From JAXFQS01 sp034178815 (GTDB lineage: Bacteria; Verrucomicrobiota; Kiritimatiellia; RFP12; DVOR01), in NCBI GenBank assembly GCA_034178815.1, contig JAXFQS010000047.1, positions 1-40,258 of the forward strand: a DNA stretch of 40,258 nucleotides, read 5' to 3'. The notes below the pieces were generated by a model that was not told where the DNA came from, did no database searches, and worked only from the letters and a program-made list of their open reading frames with translations. A program made the position numbers and the translations under genes. Of this stretch, positions 32,612 through 40,258 are shown in pieces (positions within the stretch are counted from its first letter, which is position 1; each line of letters opens with the position of its first letter).

Positions 32612-35600
32612 ATGAAACTGGAACTGAAAATCTCCGACGCCAAGCGCGCGCTCGTCGGCGTGCTGGCGGTCAAAGGGAATCTGCCGGAGGCAGAACTCCA
32701 GTCCGCCGCGCTGACCCTTCTGGGCACCCCCAACGGCTCCGTCGCCATCGCCCTCGACACGCTCGCCGACGACGGCATTGTCGTGCGCCGGCGCCAACAC
32801 GCGCAACTCGCCGAGGGCGTCCCGCTGGGGTGGCTGCTGCGCGTCTGCCACGGGCTTAAGCTGATTGAATGGCTCGAATCGGACGAAGAACTGATGGCCC
32901 ACTGGCGCGCGATCAAGGGCAACCACTACTGGTCGGGCAAGCACTTCGAGGAGGAGTGGATTCGCTGGAGGCTCCGCGCCGCCTTCCTCTCCGGCAATGT
33001 CCCCGCCTACCGCGACCTCGTCCAGGAGGGCGAAGGCAAAGGCACCGCCTGGAAGGGCAAATGGTCTGAACTCGTCGCCGCCAACTGGAACGGCCTCTTC
33101 GGCTTCTCAGCCGCCATCCCCGATGGCCTCGACCCCCTCTTCATCCCCGAAGTCTTCGCCCCAGTCGCCGCACGAGCCATCCTCCAGAACGCCCCCGCCT
33201 CCTCCATCATCGAATCCCTCCGCGCCCTCGCCGGGCGCCAGGACGAAATCCCCTCCGACAGTTTCGCCCCCTTCCTCCTCGCGGCCCTCTACACCTGGCG
33301 CGGCGAGAAAGATACCCTCTACGCCTGGATGAACCAGACTGGAGAGGACGAGCCCTTTACCCTCTTCAACCGCCTCGACCAAGGCGCCTTCGCCGTCTTC
33401 CTCAAAGGCTGCATCGCCTTTACCGAGGGAAACTGGAGCGCAGCCGACGAGTCCTTCTCCGAGATTGAAAGCCTCGTCCTGCGCCCCTTCCGCCTCGCGC
33501 CCCTCCCTTGGCAGTGCCTCCCCGTGCTCTTCCTCTTCTTCCTCACCAACCTCAAGAGCAAACGGAACAAGTTCCGCACCACCTTCCTCTACGACCTCCT
33601 CCAGACCTTCTGCGACGGTCCCAGAACCGAACGTCTCCGCCTCTTCACCGCCTACTTCACCAAGAGCGCCGAAGAGGGCTTCGTCGGCTTCTCGCAAGCC
33701 CCCGACATCCTCCCGGAAACCCCCGTCGAGGCCATGTTCTGCGGCTGGTTCTTCTCCAGACTCCCCAAGACCGCGCCCCTCGACGATATCGCCCGCCGCT
33801 GCCTCCAACTCGCCGAAAACGCCCTCGAAAACGGCTACGCCCTCGCCGCCATCCAAATCCTCGGCGGCATCGCCTGGCGCGAATCCGTCCGCCCCAAGGC
33901 AAAGCCCCTTCTCGAACGCCTCGTGGACGACGAAGACCGCGGCGTCCCCATCTGGATCGTCAGCGCTCCCATGGAGTCCTGGGAGCAGGCCCTGGCCGAA
34001 CTCGACACCATCGTCGCCGAAGAGACCGACCGCATCCGTAAGGCTAAAGCCAAGAAAACCGAAGTCGTCTCCTGGTGGGTCGCCTTCCGCCCATCCCCCT
34101 CCGGCAAGCCCAACCTCGAAGTCGCCTCCCTGCAGCCCAGAATCCAGAAAAGAGCCGCAGGAGGCGCCCTTAAAGGTGGCCGCACCATCGCCCTCAAGTC
34201 ATTCTACGAAGGGAAGTACAACGACCTGCTCGTCGACCAGGATCGCGCCATGCGCTCCTGCCTCGTCAAACGCTACACCGCCAAGGGAATGGAGGACTTC
34301 GCCCTCCCCCTCGAATCCATCGTCCACCTCGCCGGACACCCGAGCGTCTTCCGCGTCGATTCGCCCGACGACAAGACCGGCGAACCCATCCGCATCGTCC
34401 GCGGCGAACTTCAAGTCGGGGCCGACAAGCAGGACGACGACTCCTTTGTCCTAGATATTCCCTTCTCCAAAACCGCCACCACCATCGTCCGCCCCGATGC
34501 CGACGGCGCCTACTGCGTCTATGAAATCTCCGACGAGATGCGCCGCCTGAGAGCCATCGCCGAGAAATACGCCCCCGACGGCAAAATCCGCATTCCTTCC
34601 GGCGGCCAGGAACAACTTCAGGGGCTCCTAAGGAAGATGGCCGCCCGCTACCGCGTCGTGGGACATTCCGAGGCGCTTGGTGCCGTCTCCGATGTCACCA
34701 ATGTGTTCGAGGAGCCGACCCTTTGCCTGCAACTCTTCCTCCGCCGGGATGTGCTGGAACTGACCCTGCGCATACGCCCCTTCCCGGAGGAGAATCTGAT
34801 AGTCGAGCCCGGCCGCGGCGTCGAGCAAAGCCTCAAGATGCACAAGAACAAGCAGGTGCTTTTCATCCGCGCGCTCGCCGAAGAGATGCGCGTCGCCCAG
34901 CAGTTCGTCCACGCCGTCCCCGACCTCGAACCTTGGGCCACGGGCGACTATTCTTGGCGCATCGACAACCTCTCCAGCGCGCTGGCCATCCTTCCCCAAC
35001 TTAGGCAGACGAACCCGCCGGTGACGCTTACCTGGCCGGAGGGCGAGAAACTTTCCGTCGCCACCGTCAAGGCCAACAATCTGGTGCAGGGCTCGCAAAC
35101 TTCCCTCGATCGCTGGCTTAGCGTCAAGGGCACATTCACGCTCGACACCGGCAAGGTTCTGCAGTTCGCGGAACTCCTTTCGAAACTCAGCTCGCGCACC
35201 GGAAACTTCGTGCGTCTGAGCGAGACACAGTACCTTCAGCTGACCCATTCGATGCTCAGGCGTCTAGAGGCTTTGCAGGTAGCCGGGACGGTCAAGGGCG
35301 ACGAACTGCTGGTCTCGCCGTCAGCCGTGCCGATGCTCAGCGCGAGCTTCCCGGACGACCGCGAACTGGCCCTGCCCGACCATCTGAAGGCGCGCGCCGA
35401 ACTCTTCCTCCGCAACAGCGATGTGAAACCAGAGATTCCGCCTCATCTGCGCTGCACGCTACGCACCTACCAGGAGGACGGATTCGTCTGGATGGCTCGC
35501 CTGACCTCGTGCGGACTGGGGGTCTGCCTGGCGGACGATATGGGTCTGGGCAAGACCGTGCAGATCCTGGCTTTGTTGCTTTCCCGGGCGGACGAAGGCC

Positions 35601-36799
35601 CCTCTCTGGTGGTGGCTCCCGCGAGCGTCTGCCTGAACTGGGTATCAGAGATGACGCGTTTCACGCCTACGCTCCGGCCGCGGTTGCTGGCGGCTTCGGA
35701 CGGGGAGCGCGGGGCCAAGAAGAAGTTCGGCCCGCACGATGTGGTGGTGTGCAGTTACGGGCTATTGGTGAGCCGAGAGGATTCGCTGGCGGCGGTGTCG
35801 TGGAACGGCGTGGTTTTGGATGAGGCGCAGGCAATCAAGAACTTCTCTTCCAAGCGCAAGAAGTGTGCCGACCGGCTCACCAGCCGCTTCCGCGTGGCGG
35901 CGACGGGCACCCCGGTTGAAAACCGCCTTTTGGAACTCTGGAGCCTGTTCGACTTCCTCAATCCCGGTCTGCTCGGGACGCACCAGGCGTTCGTCTCGAC
36001 CTACGCCGACAACCGCATTCCGCGCTCGCTCAAGCGCCTGGTCTCGCCGCTGTTGCTACGCCGCCTCAAGAGCGAGGTGCTGGAGGAACTGCCCCCGAAG
36101 ACCGAGGTCACTTTGCAGGTGCAGTTGAGCGAGGACGAGCGCGCGGCGTACGAGTCCTGCCGCCTGGAGGCTTTGGAACTGCTCAACGGCGAGGAGCGCA
36201 AGGACAACCGCATCTATATCCTTTCCCAACTGACGCGTCTGCGCCGTTTCTGCTGCCATCCGACGCTTCTCTTCCCCGACTTTCAGGGCACGAGCGCGAA
36301 GATGGAGGCGCTGGGCGAATTGGTCGAGAGCCTGCGCGACAATGGCCACCGGGCGCTCATATTCAGCCAGTTCGTCGACTTCCTCGCGATTGTCCGGGCG
36401 GAGTTCGACCGTCAGGGCATTTCGTACCATTATCTCGACGGTTCGACGCCCACGGACGAGCGTATGCGGCAGGTTGAATCCTTCCAGAACGGCGCGGGCG
36501 ACTTCTTTCTCATCTCGCTCAAGGCCGGCGGCACGGGGCTGAACCTGACGGCCGCGAACTATGTCATCCTGCTCGACCCTTGGTGGAACCCCGCCGTCGA
36601 GAATCAGGCCGCCGACCGCGTCTACCGCATGGGTCAGAAGAATCCCGTCACGGTCTACCGCTTGGTCGCCGCCGATACCGTCGAAGAACGCGTGCTCGAA
36701 CTTCACGAGACCAAGAAGGCCTTGGCCGAAGAACTCCTCGAAGGCGCCGACAACACCGCCATTTCGACGGAATCGCTCATGGGCCTCTTCAAGAAGTAA
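32612..36799 (+). CDS. Large SNF2/Rad54-family DNA translocase
   Basis: A 1395-residue protein. The C-terminal 460 residues form a complete SNF2 ATPase: Walker A DDMGLGKT (about 972-979), VVAPASVCLNW, Walker B VVLDEAQAIKN (about 1066), TGTPVENRL, and the second RecA lobe with IFSQFVDF, YLDGSTPTDERM, ISLKAGGTGLNLTAAN and QAADRVYRMGQ. Residues 1-950 have no recognised catalytic motif: mostly helical, with a beta-rich middle (about 500-700). The long N-terminus is typical of bacterial SNF2 proteins, but no SWIM zinc motif was seen. Role probably in chromosome maintenance or transcription. ATG preceded by AGAGGG. Codon third positions drift from C-rich to G-rich along the gene. Confidence 0.9.
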   Translation: MKLELKISDAKRALVGVLAVKGNLPEAELQSAALTLLGTPNGSVAIALDTLADDGIVVRRRQHAQLAEGVPLGWLLRVCHGLKLIEWLESDEELMAHWRAIKGNHYWSGKHFEEEWIRWRLRAAFLSGNVPAYRDLVQEGEGKGTAWKGKWSELVAANWNGLFGFSAAIPDGLDPLFIPEVFAPVAARAILQNAPASSIIESLRALAGRQDEIPSDSFAPFLLAALYTWRGEKDTLYAWMNQTGEDEPFTLFNRLDQGAFAVFLKGCIAFTEGNWSAADESFSEIESLVLRPFRLAPLPWQCLPVLFLFFLTNLKSKRNKFRTTFLYDLLQTFCDGPRTERLRLFTAYFTKSAEEGFVGFSQAPDILPETPVEAMFCGWFFSRLPKTAPLDDIARRCLQLAENALENGYALAAIQILGGIAWRESVRPKAKPLLERLVDDEDRGVPIWIVSAPMESWEQALAELDTIVAEETDRIRKAKAKKTEVVSWWVAFRPSPSGKPNLEVASLQPRIQKRAAGGALKGGRTIALKSFYEGKYNDLLVDQDRAMRSCLVKRYTAKGMEDFALPLESIVHLAGHPSVFRVDSPDDKTGEPIRIVRGELQVGADKQDDDSFVLDIPFSKTATTIVRPDADGAYCVYEISDEMRRLRAIAEKYAPDGKIRIPSGGQEQLQGLLRKMAARYRVVGHSEALGAVSDVTNVFEEPTLCLQLFLRRDVLELTLRIRPFPEENLIVEPGRGVEQSLKMHKNKQVLFIRALAEEMRVAQQFVHAVPDLEPWATGDYSWRIDNLSSALAILPQLRQTNPPVTLTWPEGEKLSVATVKANNLVQGSQTSLDRWLSVKGTFTLDTGKVLQFAELLSKLSSRTGNFVRLSETQYLQLTHSMLRRLEALQVAGTVKGDELLVSPSAVPMLSASFPDDRELALPDHLKARAELFLRNSDVKPEIPPHLRCTLRTYQEDGFVWMARLTSCGLGVCLADDMGLGKTVQILALLLSRADEGPSLVVAPASVCLNWVSEMTRFTPTLRPRLLAASDGERGAKKKFGPHDVVVCSYGLLVSREDSLAAVSWNGVVLDEAQAIKNFSSKRKKCADRLTSRFRVAATGTPVENRLLELWSLFDFLNPGLLGTHQAFVSTYADNRIPRSLKRLVSPLLLRRLKSEVLEELPPKTEVTLQVQLSEDERAAYESCRLEALELLNGEERKDNRIYILSQLTRLRRFCCHPTLLFPDFQGTSAKMEALGELVESLRDNGHRALIFSQFVDFLAIVRAEFDRQGISYHYLDGSTPTDERMRQVESFQNGAGDFFLISLKAGGTGLNLTAANYVILLDPWWNPAVENQAADRVYRMGQKNPVTVYRLVAADTVEERVLELHETKKALAEELLEGADNTAISTESLMGLFKK

Positions 36800-36807
36800 T
36801 CCCCGCC

Positions 36808-38319
36808 GTGGATGCCCGCCGAGATCTCCTCCGCCTGCTTTCCGCCGCTATCCCGCCTATCGCCTTTCTGGGAATGGTTGCGGTTGCGATTTTCGCCGTC
36901 TGGTGGGGCCCGCTGAACCAGGACGAGGGTTGGTATCTCTACGCCGCGCGCCTCTTCCGTGAGGGGCTGCGCCCTTGGCGCGACTTCTTCTTCACCCAAG
37001 GCCCCGCGCTCCCCGCCGTCTACTCCCTCATCCTGCCGCCTGGCTCCGGTCTGCTTGCCGGACGGATTGCCACCGCGCTGCTGGGTTGGCTCGCACTGGG
37101 CGAAACCTTGCTACTTCTGCGGGGCAGGGGAATCCACCTTCGGGGGGCATTCCTGCTCACCTCTCTCCTGATGGGTTGCAACCTTTACCACGCCTACTTT
37201 ACTACCATTCCGAAGACCTACGCCCTTGCCTCGGCGCTGCTGATGGGCGGCTTCCTCGCCCTCCAGCGTTCGACCGCGCGCCCCCTGCTCGCCGCCCTCT
37301 CGGGACTCCTCCTTGCCGTCGCCGCCGCCACACGGCTCTCGCTCGGCGCCGCCCTTCCTGCCGTCGGCGCCACCCTGTTGTGGCAAGCCGTCCGACCCGC
37401 GCCAACGGCCAATCGTCCCTGTGCCCGACTGTTCCTCTTCGTCGCGGGTGGACTGCTCGGGCTCGTAATTCTAGTCGCCTGCGCCGCCGCGTGGAACCCG
37501 GAAGTCTTCCTCGAAGCCCAGCGCTTCCACGCCGCCCGCCAAGGCTCCTCCCTCATCCTTGTCTGCGGCTCGATTCTCCGGCTGCTCGGCGCCTACCTGC
37601 CGCTTGTTCTGCTCGCCCTCGCCCTCCGGCGATTCCGATGGAGCGTCGAACTTGCCGCCTTCCTCGCCATCGGACTAGTGCAGTTATCCGCCCCCTTCCC
37701 CTATGACGACTACCAGGTTCCGGCAATGCCCCTCCTGCTCGTCGCCCTTGCCTCCAGCCTCGAGTTTCCCGCCGAACCCGCAAGGCGGATTCGCGCCGAA
37801 CTCGCTCTGCTGAGCCTGTGCGGTATTTGCGCGGCGACCTCCCCGCTGGTGCAGGCGAGTCTCCTCTACGGACAAGACCGTTTCTGGCCCCAGATCAAGC
37901 GCCAGTCCGACCTGCAAGTCCTGCGCGAGACCGCCCGCGAAGTCCGCCGCCTCGTGCCCCCCGGCGAGCCCCTGCTCACCCAAGACCTCTACCTCGCCGT
38001 TGAAGCCGACCGCCCCGTCCCCAAAGGTTTCGAGATGGGGCCCTTCGGCTATTTCCCGGAGGCCTCGGACGACTATGTCCGCCGCAATCATCTGCACAAC
38101 CGCCGCACGCTCGAAGCCCTGCTTTCGACCACCTCCGCGCCAGCCGCCGCCCTCAGCGGTTACACCTTCGCCATCGCCGCGCCGGCTATGACGCCCATCC
38201 CCGAGTGCGACCGCCGCCGTTCCCTTGATGCCCTCCGCGCGCGCTATTCGCCGGTTGCCGAAATCCCCCGTTTCGGGCAGCATCACACCACCCTCCAAAT
38301 CCTTCGCCGCAACCCTTAG
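36808..38319 (+). CDS. GT-C-type polytopic membrane protein (GT39/ArnT-like)
   Basis: A protein of about 503 residues with at least ten hydrophobic helices. After the first helix comes NQDEGWYLYAARLFREG and RDFFFTQGPALPAVYS, the acidic first loop and following motif of lipid-linked sugar transferases such as ArnT/PMT. A soluble C-terminal domain begins near residue 370. It probably moves a sugar from a polyprenyl-phosphate donor to an envelope acceptor, in keeping with the polyprenyl synthase in this window; acceptor unknown. I chose GTG 36808, 8 nt after the SNF2 stop; the frame is open further upstream inside SNF2. The segment encoding GIHLRGAF contains a unit of the intergenic repeat family. 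Confidence 0.8.
   Translation: MDARRDLLRLLSAAIPPIAFLGMVAVAIFAVWWGPLNQDEGWYLYAARLFREGLRPWRDFFFTQGPALPAVYSLILPPGSGLLAGRIATALLGWLALGETLLLLRGRGIHLRGAFLLTSLLMGCNLYHAYFTTIPKTYALASALLMGGFLALQRSTARPLLAALSGLLLAVAAATRLSLGAALPAVGATLLWQAVRPAPTANRPCARLFLFVAGGLLGLVILVACAAAWNPEVFLEAQRFHAARQGSSLILVCGSILRLLGAYLPLVLLALALRRFRWSVELAAFLAIGLVQLSAPFPYDDYQVPAMPLLLVALASSLEFPAEPARRIRAELALLSLCGICAATSPLVQASLLYGQDRFWPQIKRQSDLQVLRETAREVRRLVPPGEPLLTQDLYLAVEADRPVPKGFEMGPFGYFPEASDDYVRRNHLHNRRTLEALLSTTSAPAAALSGYTFAIAAPAMTPIPECDRRRSLDALRARYSPVAEIPRFGQHHTTLQILRRNP
37131..37151 (+). repeat. Isolated repeat-family unit inside a coding sequence
   Basis: AATCCACCTTCGGGGGGCAT shares CACCTTCGGGGGGC with array B. It lies in frame in the GT-C protein gene, encoding part of a loop after a membrane helix. 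Confidence 0.4.
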
Positions 38320-38351
38320 GACGCCTGCTCCAGACGCCCCGTTTGCCGCCC

Positions 38352-38402
38352 CTTGTTCTGGAAGGTTGTCGCCAATCGCCCCCTTTCGCAACCACCTGCG
38401 GG
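38352..38402 (-). repeat. Possible repeat array G (weak)
   Basis: On the minus strand AGGTGGTTGCGAAAGGGGGC is followed by ATTGGCGACAACCTTCCAGA. One or two degenerate units in the spacer between the convergent GT-C and GH39 genes, just downstream of the GH39 terminator. Confidence 0.4.
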
Positions 38403-38403
38403 A

Positions 38404-38440
38404 CAAAAAAAATGCCACGACCGTCCCCCGGCCGTGGCAA
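38404..38440 (-). terminator. Rho-independent terminator of the GH39 gene
   Basis: On the minus strand a stem starting TGCCACG (one G-T pair) with a G-rich loop is followed by a run of eight T (A-run 38405-38412 on the + strand). It starts 18 nt after the stop at 38458. Confidence 0.9.
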
Positions 38441-38457
38441 TGAAACGCCCCGATTGA

Positions 38458-39897
38458 TTACTTGCGCCAGTCGACGAAGAGGAACGCGTTCGGCGCCAGA
38501 CGCACCTTGACCGTGCCCTCCTTCGTCACAAGCGGAAAGATCTCCGAATTGATGTGCTCCGGATCCGTCAGGTGGAAACGAGCCTGCTCCCAAGATGTTC
38601 CCGCAGGCGGCAGGATTTCGACCGTCTGCACCACCACATCGCGGTCATCGTCCGTAAAGCGCGTCACCAGCAGCCCCAGGTTGCCCTTGGCATCCTTCGC
38701 CGCCGTCAAATAGAGCGGAGCATCCCCCGCCGATGCCGCCACCTGCGTCCCGAGCGCGCGCAGCCGGTTCCAGCAGACAAACGCCCAATAGCCCCAGTTC
38801 GGCAGCATACTGTGCGTCTTGAAGATGCCGTTCATCCCCCCATTGAGCCGCGCATCGTAGTACATCAGCATATCCACCGGAGCGTCCTGCCCCTCGCTCA
38901 TCGCCGCCGCCGCAAATGCCGCCCCTTTGAGCGCGCGCGAACCGTTTATCACATCCAGTGAATAGATCCATTGGGTGTCCCAGCCCGCCACATAGTTCCA
39001 CTCGTTGAGATGCGACTCCGTCTTGGTAAAACCATTTTGATCCAGCAATTTGCGCGCCCGCTTCGACCAGTGTCCGATGGCTTTCGGATTGGTCGTGTAG
39101 AGATGCCAACTGTAGAAGTCCAGCGGCAATTTCTCCTTCGCGCAGTACGGCAGAAAGACCTCTTTCCAAGCCTCCGCCCAGCAGAAGGCGGGCCCGCCAA
39201 TTTTGATGGAGTCCCCGAAGCACTTGCGCAGGTGGAGCGAAGTGACCTTGTAGAGTTCAAGGAATTGTTCCTGCGTGCCCGTCCAAGTCGGACTCTGCCG
39301 TCCGTCCTTCTTGCCCTTCTGGTCGGGTTCGTTCCAAATCTCCCAGTACTGGATATTCCACTTGAAACCGTTCGCCCACCCCTCATTGTAGTGGCGCACG
39401 ATATGTTCGCAGATGCGCGCCCACTTGGCGAAATCCTTGGGCGGGTTGACATTGAACTTCTTGACCCAGTGCTCGATTGAGGCTCCAAGGCGGTAATAGG
39501 GCTCCGTGCCCGCCTCCCGCATAGTCGAAAGGTAGCGGTCGGTCAGCGTGAAGTCGTAGTTCGCCGGATCATTTTCGTCAGCATCGAAGTTGGGGAAGAC
39601 GGCGTGAATGTCGACCACATGGTGGGCACCATAAGTGTAGTAGATACTGGCATCGTGGATACGCGCGTAGGGAATCTTCAGCGCCGCGTAGGTCTCGAAG
39701 TTGTCGACCGTCTGGTCGCTGAACCCTTTGATCGGACCGTTGTTCACCGCATTCATCAGGCGGATTGCCCCGAGTTCCTTTGCGGGCTCCACCGATACCT
39801 TCCAAACCTTTGCTCCCAACTCTCCCATCCAAACCACATCCCCCAACACGCCCATTGCCGCCAGCGCCAAACACGCGCTCCCAAGCAAACTCCTCAT
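38458..39897 (-). CDS. Exported GH39-family glycoside hydrolase
   Basis: A 479-residue exported enzyme. Signal peptide 1-19 (MRSLLGSACLALAAMGVLG). The TIM barrel matches GH39 (beta-xylosidase/alpha-iduronidase clan): IPYARIHDASIYY, VDIHAVFPNFDAD, YYRLGASIEHW and ICEHIVRHYNEGWANGF. The likely acid/base is E190 in WEIWNEPD and the nucleophile E299 in SHLNEWNYV. A small beta-sandwich follows to the C-terminus. ATG 39897 has GGAGG 9 nt upstream; an upstream in-frame ATG lacks one. It is a single-gene unit with its own promoter and terminator. Substrate cannot be told from sequence; a plant or host polysaccharide is plausible. Confidence 0.92.
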   Translation of the reverse strand: MRSLLGSACLALAAMGVLGDVVWMGELGAKVWKVSVEPAKELGAIRLMNAVNNGPIKGFSDQTVDNFETYAALKIPYARIHDASIYYTYGAHHVVDIHAVFPNFDADENDPANYDFTLTDRYLSTMREAGTEPYYRLGASIEHWVKKFNVNPPKDFAKWARICEHIVRHYNEGWANGFKWNIQYWEIWNEPDQKGKKDGRQSPTWTGTQEQFLELYKVTSLHLRKCFGDSIKIGGPAFCWAEAWKEVFLPYCAKEKLPLDFYSWHLYTTNPKAIGHWSKRARKLLDQNGFTKTESHLNEWNYVAGWDTQWIYSLDVINGSRALKGAAFAAAAMSEGQDAPVDMLMYYDARLNGGMNGIFKTHSMLPNWGYWAFVCWNRLRALGTQVAASAGDAPLYLTAAKDAKGNLGLLVTRFTDDDRDVVVQTVEILPPAGTSWEQARFHLTDPEHINSEIFPLVTKEGTVKVRLAPNAFLFVDWRK

Positions 39898-39934
39898 TAG
39901 ATAATACCTCCGTAAGCGTAGAATTAAAAAGGCA

Positions 39935-39964
39935 TAGTTAACCATAAGTTCCCCGCCCTGTCAA
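39935..39964 (-). promoter_or_regulatory. Promoter of the GH39 gene
   Basis: On the minus strand TTGACA (39959-39964), 18-nt spacer, TAACTA (39935-39940). Leader of about 30 nt carrying GGAGG. The remaining gene-free stretch to 40185 is pyrimidine-rich with an 8-G run near 40067 and shows no gene. Confidence 0.65.
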
Positions 39965-40185
39965 AACAATTCCCCCGCCCCCCGACACACACCCGACCAT
40001 AGCCTCCCATCGCACCTCAACACGCCTCCCGCGCGCACCAAAAGGGCGTAGACCACGCGCGTCGGGGGGGGCAAAGAGCCTTCCCCAAGCCCCCCGAAAC
40101 CAAACCACCCCCAAACCAAAACCATTGAAAACATTGGGCTTTTTCGATACTTTCAAAAATTCTCGCCCAAAATGCAACTTTCTCT

Positions 40186-40214
40186 TTGACACACACACCC
40201 GCCTTTGCTATAGT
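40186..40214 (+). promoter_or_regulatory. Strong outward promoter at the right edge
   Basis: TTGACA (40186-40191), 17-nt spacer, TATAGT (40209-40214) on the + strand, preceded by AT-rich A/T tracts (40120-40185). Transcription would start near 40221; the transcribed unit lies beyond the window. Confidence 0.82.
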
Positions 40215-40258
40215 TGGCGGCCTTGTGCGACACGCGGCTCCCAAAGCCCGACGCACCC

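Noticed and set aside
40060..40075. The run of eight G as a phase-variation tract
   Set aside because: It lies in a spacer with no open reading frame across it and not between a recognised -35 and -10.
23136..40175. Shared GCCCAAAATGC upstream of the promoters at 23091 and 40186 as a common operator
   Set aside because: Only two copies, at different distances from the -35 (about 39 and 10 nt); an 11-base match in AT-rich DNA is not enough.
1..40258. tRNA, rRNA or other known structural RNA genes
   Set aside because: No cloverleaf with a GTTCNANNC-type arm plus matching acceptor, and no rRNA-like segment, was recognised on either strand by eye.

Overview
The window looks like chromosome of a GC-rich, diderm bacterium. 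The gene content suggests the Verrucomicrobiota/Kiritimatiellota group: a DUF4838 glycosidase relative, a GH39 glycosidase, LFPLW-repeat proteins, an MCE lipid transporter, and jelly-roll domains of the type common in PVC bacteria. This placement is an inference from families and style, not from a marker gene. No rRNA, tRNA, CRISPR array, transposase or phage gene was seen, so the window reads as core chromosome with locally unusual pieces.

Layout. (1) 34-3604, + strand: an ExbB/TolQ - ExbD/TolR pair overlapping a 799-residue TonB/TolA-like protein, followed by a DUF4838 glycosidase remnant without a start (3606-5057). (2) 5127-14898, - strand: a tight ten-gene block, read from high to low coordinate: LFPLW-repeat exported protein, MlaE, MlaF, MlaD-like MCE protein, IspG, polyprenyl synthase, YicC, site-2-type M50 protease, DRTGG-domain protein, Y-family polymerase. 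A second promoter lies directly in front of ispG. (3) 15277-21923, - strand: a consensus promoter, a parvulin-like lipoprotein, a membrane-anchored helical protein, a 1481-residue exported protein with two thioredoxin-like CxxC domains, and a strong terminator. Next to it, 22160-23096 holds a small exported six-cysteine protein with its own promoter, a long structured leader and a terminator. (4) 23570-31084, - strand: a seven-gene block starting plsY-gpsA, then DEAD-box helicase, AhbC/NirJ-like radical SAM enzyme, LRR lipoprotein, membrane-tethered metallophosphoesterase, exported protein of unknown function. (5) 31175-32344, - strand: thiH with its own promoter. (6) 32612-38319, + strand: a large SNF2 helicase and a GT-C-type membrane protein. 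(7) 38458-39964, - strand: an exported GH39 glycosidase with promoter and terminator. A strong outward + promoter sits at the right edge.

Themes. Many genes concern the cell envelope: proton-driven energy transduction, MCE lipid transport, phospholipid and isoprenoid precursor synthesis, and extracytoplasmic folding and thiol chemistry. Genes are packed tightly, with repeated ATGA stop/start overlaps.

The most unusual signals are: a degenerate 22-24 bp tandem repeat family occupying at least six intergenic spacers; three promoters so close to their start codons that the mRNAs should be leaderless; a TolA-like transducer ending in a jelly-roll domain in place of a TonB/TolA C-terminal domain; and the parvulin/thioredoxin/six-cysteine secretion-folding cluster.
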